From NCBI GenBank assembly GCA_002782905.1, contig PFJA01000104.1:1-6891 (forward strand): DNA of 6,891 nucleotides, in the 5' to 3' direction. Source of the stretch: Lysobacterales bacterium CG_4_10_14_3_um_filter_64_11. Lineage in GTDB: Bacteria; Pseudomonadota; Gammaproteobacteria; Xanthomonadales; Xanthomonadaceae. A model generated the notes under the pieces. It worked only from the letters and a program-made list of their open reading frames with translations, had not been told where the DNA came from and did not search any database. Of this stretch, positions 4,954 to 6,891 are shown piece after piece. How positions within the stretch are numbered: the stretch's first letter is position 1; every line of letters begins with the position of its first letter. The translations under genes were made by a program, and so were the position numbers.

Positions 4954-5298
4954 TCAGCCCGGCGGCCAGCTCAACGTTCGGCCGGCAAGCAGATGCAAAT
5001 GAATGTGGAACACGGTTTGCCCGGCAGCGGCGTTGGTATTGATCACCACGCGATAACCGGCTTCGGCGAACCCCTGCTCGCGCGCGTACTGCGCTGCCGC
5101 CAGTGCCAGTTGGCCCACCAACTCGGCCTGATCATGGCGCAAATCGTTGAGCGTTGGCACCGGGTCGCGCGGCACAAACAGCACATGCACCGGCGCCTGC
5201 GGATTGATATCACGGAAACCCACGACATGCGCGTTCTCGAACACGATATCGGCGGGAATCTCGCGACGAATGATCTTGCTGAACAGGGTATCGGTCAC
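4954..5298 (-). CDS. hinT: HIT-family nucleotide-binding hydrolase (HinT-like)
   Basis: A 114-residue histidine-triad protein of the Hint branch, which hydrolyses purine nucleoside phosphoramidates and adenylates; its cellular role in bacteria is still poorly defined. The N terminus, TLFSKIIRREIPADIVFEN (4-22), is the typical Hint start. The C-terminal active site QTVFHIHLHLLAGR (94-107) contains the HxHxHxx triad, and the protein ends in SWPPG, the Hint C-terminal signature. The start is GTG at 5298 with an excellent GGAGG ribosome-binding site 5 nt upstream; the frame remains open further upstream but that part overlaps recR antisense to no known domain. It begins 20 bp after recR and is probably the fourth gene of a dnaX-ybaB-recR-hinT operon. 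Confidence 0.93.
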   Translation of the reverse strand: MTDTLFSKIIRREIPADIVFENAHVVGFRDINPQAPVHVLFVPRDPVPTLNDLRHDQAELVGQLALAAAQYAREQGFAEAGYRVVINTNAAAGQTVFHIHLHLLAGRTLSWPPG

Positions 5299-5318
5299 GG
5301 CATCCTCCAGATCATCGG

Positions 5319-5927
5319 TCAATGGTGTGGCAGCACTTCCTGACGCGAACCGAATGCATGCGCCAGCGTACCGCGATCGGTGTATTCCAGCTCGCCGCCA
5401 AGCGGCAGGCCGTGCGCCAATCGGCTCGGCTTGACACCGTGCCGGCGCGCCAACTGCGCCAGATAATGCGCGGTTGCCTCCCCCTCGACGGTGGGGTTGG
5501 TGGCAATGATCAGTTCGCTGACCTCGCCACTGGCCAGGCGTTCGGTCAGCAGATCCATGCCCAGCTCGCGCGGGCCGAGGCCATCGAGCGGCGACAACCG
5601 CCCCTGCAACACGAAGTACAGACCGCGATAACTGGTCGCCTGCTCCAGCGCCAGTCGATCCGCTGGCGATTCCAGCACGCACAGCAGTTGCGTATCGCGA
5701 CTGGCACTGGCACACACGGCGCACAGTTCGGCCTCACAAAAATCACGGCAGCGCCGGCAATGGCCGATGCGCGCCATCGCATCGCTCAACGCCTGCGCCA
5801 ACAACCGGCCGCCATTGCGATCGCGTTCGAGCAGGTGAAATGCCATGCGCTGAGCGCTTTTTTGGCCGACGCCGGGCAGGCAACGCAGGCTCTGGATCAG
5901 TTGTTCCAGCAGCGTCGTAGTGGTCAT
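5319..5927 (-). CDS. recR: recombination mediator protein RecR
   Basis: RecR works with RecO (and RecF) to load RecA on single-stranded DNA coated with SSB, in gap repair and RecF-pathway recombination. The 202-residue length is standard. Domains in order: an N-terminal helix-hairpin-helix region, LRCLPGVGQKSAQRMAFHL (14-32); a Cys4 zinc motif with Cys57, Cys60, Cys69 and Cys72; and a Toprim domain from VLESPADRLALE (84-95) through LIIATNPTVEGEATAHYLA (139-157). The C terminus includes AHGLPLGGELEYTDRGTL (171-188), the conserved RecR ending. The ATG at 5927 has only a weak ribosome-binding site. It lies 48 bp after ybaB, in the usual dnaX-ybaB-recR order. Confidence 0.97.
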   Translation of the reverse strand: MTTTTLLEQLIQSLRCLPGVGQKSAQRMAFHLLERDRNGGRLLAQALSDAMARIGHCRRCRDFCEAELCAVCASASRDTQLLCVLESPADRLALEQATSYRGLYFVLQGRLSPLDGLGPRELGMDLLTERLASGEVSELIIATNPTVEGEATAHYLAQLARRHGVKPSRLAHGLPLGGELEYTDRGTLAHAFGSRQEVLPHH

Positions 5928-5975
5928 GGCTGACGCGCGCCTGAAGTGCCCCGCGAAGCGCTACCGCTACGCATG

Positions 5976-6305
5976 TCAGAACAGCCCCGGAATCTTCATC
6001 CCGGGCGGCAACGACAAGCCGGCAGTGGCATCGCCCATGCGCTCCTGGCTCAGCGCATTGGCCTTGTTCACGGCGTCATTGATCGCGGCAGCGAGCAGGT
6101 CTTCGAGCATTTCCGGATCATCCGCGAGCATGCTGCGGTCGATCCGCACCGCACGCACTTGCATGCGTCCGGTCATGGTGACACTCACCATGCCACCCCC
6201 GGATTGACCGATGACTTCGAGGTTGGCCAGCGCTTCCTGGGCCTGTTTGAGATTGTCCTGCATGCGCTGCGCTTGCTGCATCAGGTTGGCGATCGGTCCA
6301 CGCAT
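5976..6305 (-). CDS. ybaB: YbaB/EbfC-family nucleoid-associated DNA-binding protein
   Basis: A 109-residue protein of the YbaB/EbfC family, small dimeric DNA-binding proteins associated with the nucleoid. It starts MRGPIANLMQQAQRMQDNL with the family's long charged N-terminal helix (about 6-28), followed by the conserved core VSVTMTGRMQVRAVRID (40-56) and a C-terminal helix, LEDLLAAAINDAVNKANAL (67-85). It ends in the common glycine/proline-rich tail LPPGMKIPGLF. The ATG at 6305 was chosen because AAGGAG sits 8 nt upstream, inside the end of dnaX; the stop of dnaX is only 2 bp before this start. The frame continues upstream but with no family similarity. Co-transcription with dnaX and recR is near certain from spacing. 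Confidence 0.96.
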   Translation of the reverse strand: MRGPIANLMQQAQRMQDNLKQAQEALANLEVIGQSGGGMVSVTMTGRMQVRAVRIDRSMLADDPEMLEDLLAAAINDAVNKANALSQERMGDATAGLSLPPGMKIPGLF

Positions 6306-6307
6306 AA

Positions 6308-6891
6308 TCAACTCTCCTTGGTGGGGCGAATGGAATCGGGCAACACGCGCGCGCCGTAAGCATTGACCAGATGCTGTACCGCCGGATCGGCCATGAAGCC
6401 GGTCTCGGCCTCGCTCTGGCGTTGCTCGCGTTCGCGCTCGCGGCGCTGATGCAGGGTATCGGAGGGTGCTGCCACGGCGATCTGAAAACGAATCTGCGGG
6501 CGCAGCCCCAGCGCCGGCGCAAGCGCCGCAGACAGGCTCTCCAGCATCGCGTCGTTGTGCAGATAATCCATGCCGGCGGGCAATGAAAGGCGCAGCAACG
6601 GCGCCTGATAATCGACGAACGCGGCGTGCGCCGCCAACTCGCGCACCGGTCCGCGCAAGCCAGCCTGTTCGATCAGATCGAGCCACGCCTCGGCATCGCG
6701 CAAGGTAACGGCGTTGGCCACCGGCACCGGCGTTGCGGCCACCGCAGCCGGTGCCGGTTTGCGCACCGCGATGCTCGGCGACGCTGCCGACGGTGCTGCC
6801 GCCGCTGGCACAGCGCGTGCTGCCGGCGGCAGCCGCTGCGCGGTTGGCGCCGACGTGGTGGGTGGCAGGCTTTTGCCAGTCGGAGTCGCCT
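6308..6891 (-). CDS. dnaX: DNA polymerase III subunit tau, C-terminal part (runs off the right edge)
   Basis: Only the last 193 or so residues are in the window. The first part is a low-complexity Ala/Pro-rich linker, as found in domain IV of tau, which contacts the DnaB helicase. After it comes a folded C-terminal domain (from about ANAVTLRDAEAWLDLIEQAG), comparable to tau domain V, which binds the polymerase alpha subunit. It ends DPAVQHLVNAYGARVLPDSI plus a short tail, typical of DnaX C termini. The ATPase domain and any slippery frameshift site for the short gamma form are beyond the window. Identification rests on this C-terminal pattern plus the dnaX-ybaB-recR gene order; sequence similarity in the linker alone would not be enough. 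Confidence 0.88.
   Translation of the reverse strand, partial: ATPTGKSLPPTTSAPTAQRLPPAARAVPAAAAPSAASPSIAVRKPAPAAVAATPVPVANAVTLRDAEAWLDLIEQAGLRGPVRELAAHAAFVDYQAPLLRLSLPAGMDYLHNDAMLESLSAALAPALGLRPQIRFQIAVAAPSDTLHQRREREREQRQSEAETGFMADPAVQHLVNAYGARVLPDSIRPTKES

Noticed and set aside
3504..5042. 512-codon open frame on the + strand
   Set aside because: Antisense to the RegA-like, RegB-like and hinT genes, all of which have clear family motifs; the frame has the low-complexity Gln/His/Arg composition of a mirror frame.
5299..5724. Upstream extension of the hinT frame
   Set aside because: It overlaps most of recR in another frame and has no Hint similarity; the GTG at 5298 has a strong ribosome-binding site.
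6306..6686. Upstream extension of the ybaB frame
   Set aside because: It overlaps dnaX in another frame; the ATG at 6305 has an ideal ribosome-binding site and begins the conserved YbaB sequence.
6308..6891. Frameshift site for the short gamma form of DnaX
   Set aside because: No A-rich slippery run with downstream stem is present in the visible C-terminal part; such a site would lie upstream, outside the window.

Overview
The window is a G+C-rich stretch of ordinary, densely packed bacterial chromosome. Gene content and order point to a gammaproteobacterium: pcnB-folK-panB on one side and dnaX-ybaB-recR on the other are classic gammaproteobacterial runs. The high G+C, the Ala/Arg-rich proteins and a RegB/RegA-type redox system suggest Lysobacterales (Xanthomonadales) or a relative, but the placement is an inference.

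Left block (1-2202, minus strand): pcnB (poly(A) polymerase I), folK (folate biosynthesis) and the 5' end of panB (pantothenate biosynthesis) form a tight leftward operon. pcnB and folK overlap by ATGA, and folK and panB are 20 bp apart. A candidate pcnB promoter overlaps the divergent promoter of a tRNA gene. Middle block (2142-2761, plus strand): tRNA-Glu(CTC) with its own sigma70-type promoter and a strong hairpin terminator is followed at once by a second promoter and fdxA, a 7Fe ferredoxin.

A gene-poor stretch (2751-3099) separates the convergent fdxA and regA-like genes. It holds a likely terminator for each side, CGCCAAG-type repeats, an inverted repeat pair and perhaps a relic of a lost gene.

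Right block (3100-6891, minus strand): dnaX (3' part), ybaB, recR, hinT, then a RegB-like membrane sensor kinase and a RegA-like Fis-type response regulator. dnaX-ybaB-recR-hinT are spaced by 2-48 bp. The kinase starts about 106 bp after hinT, behind a leader with alternative hairpins, and overlaps its regulator by ATGA.

Themes: DNA replication and recombination (dnaX, ybaB, recR), cofactor synthesis (folK, panB), RNA decay (pcnB), and redox sensing and electron transfer (RegBA, FdxA). No mobile element, CRISPR array or clearly new system is visible. The most notable points are the overlapping divergent promoters, the structured regB leader, the unusual pcnB start region and the relic-like intergenic segment.
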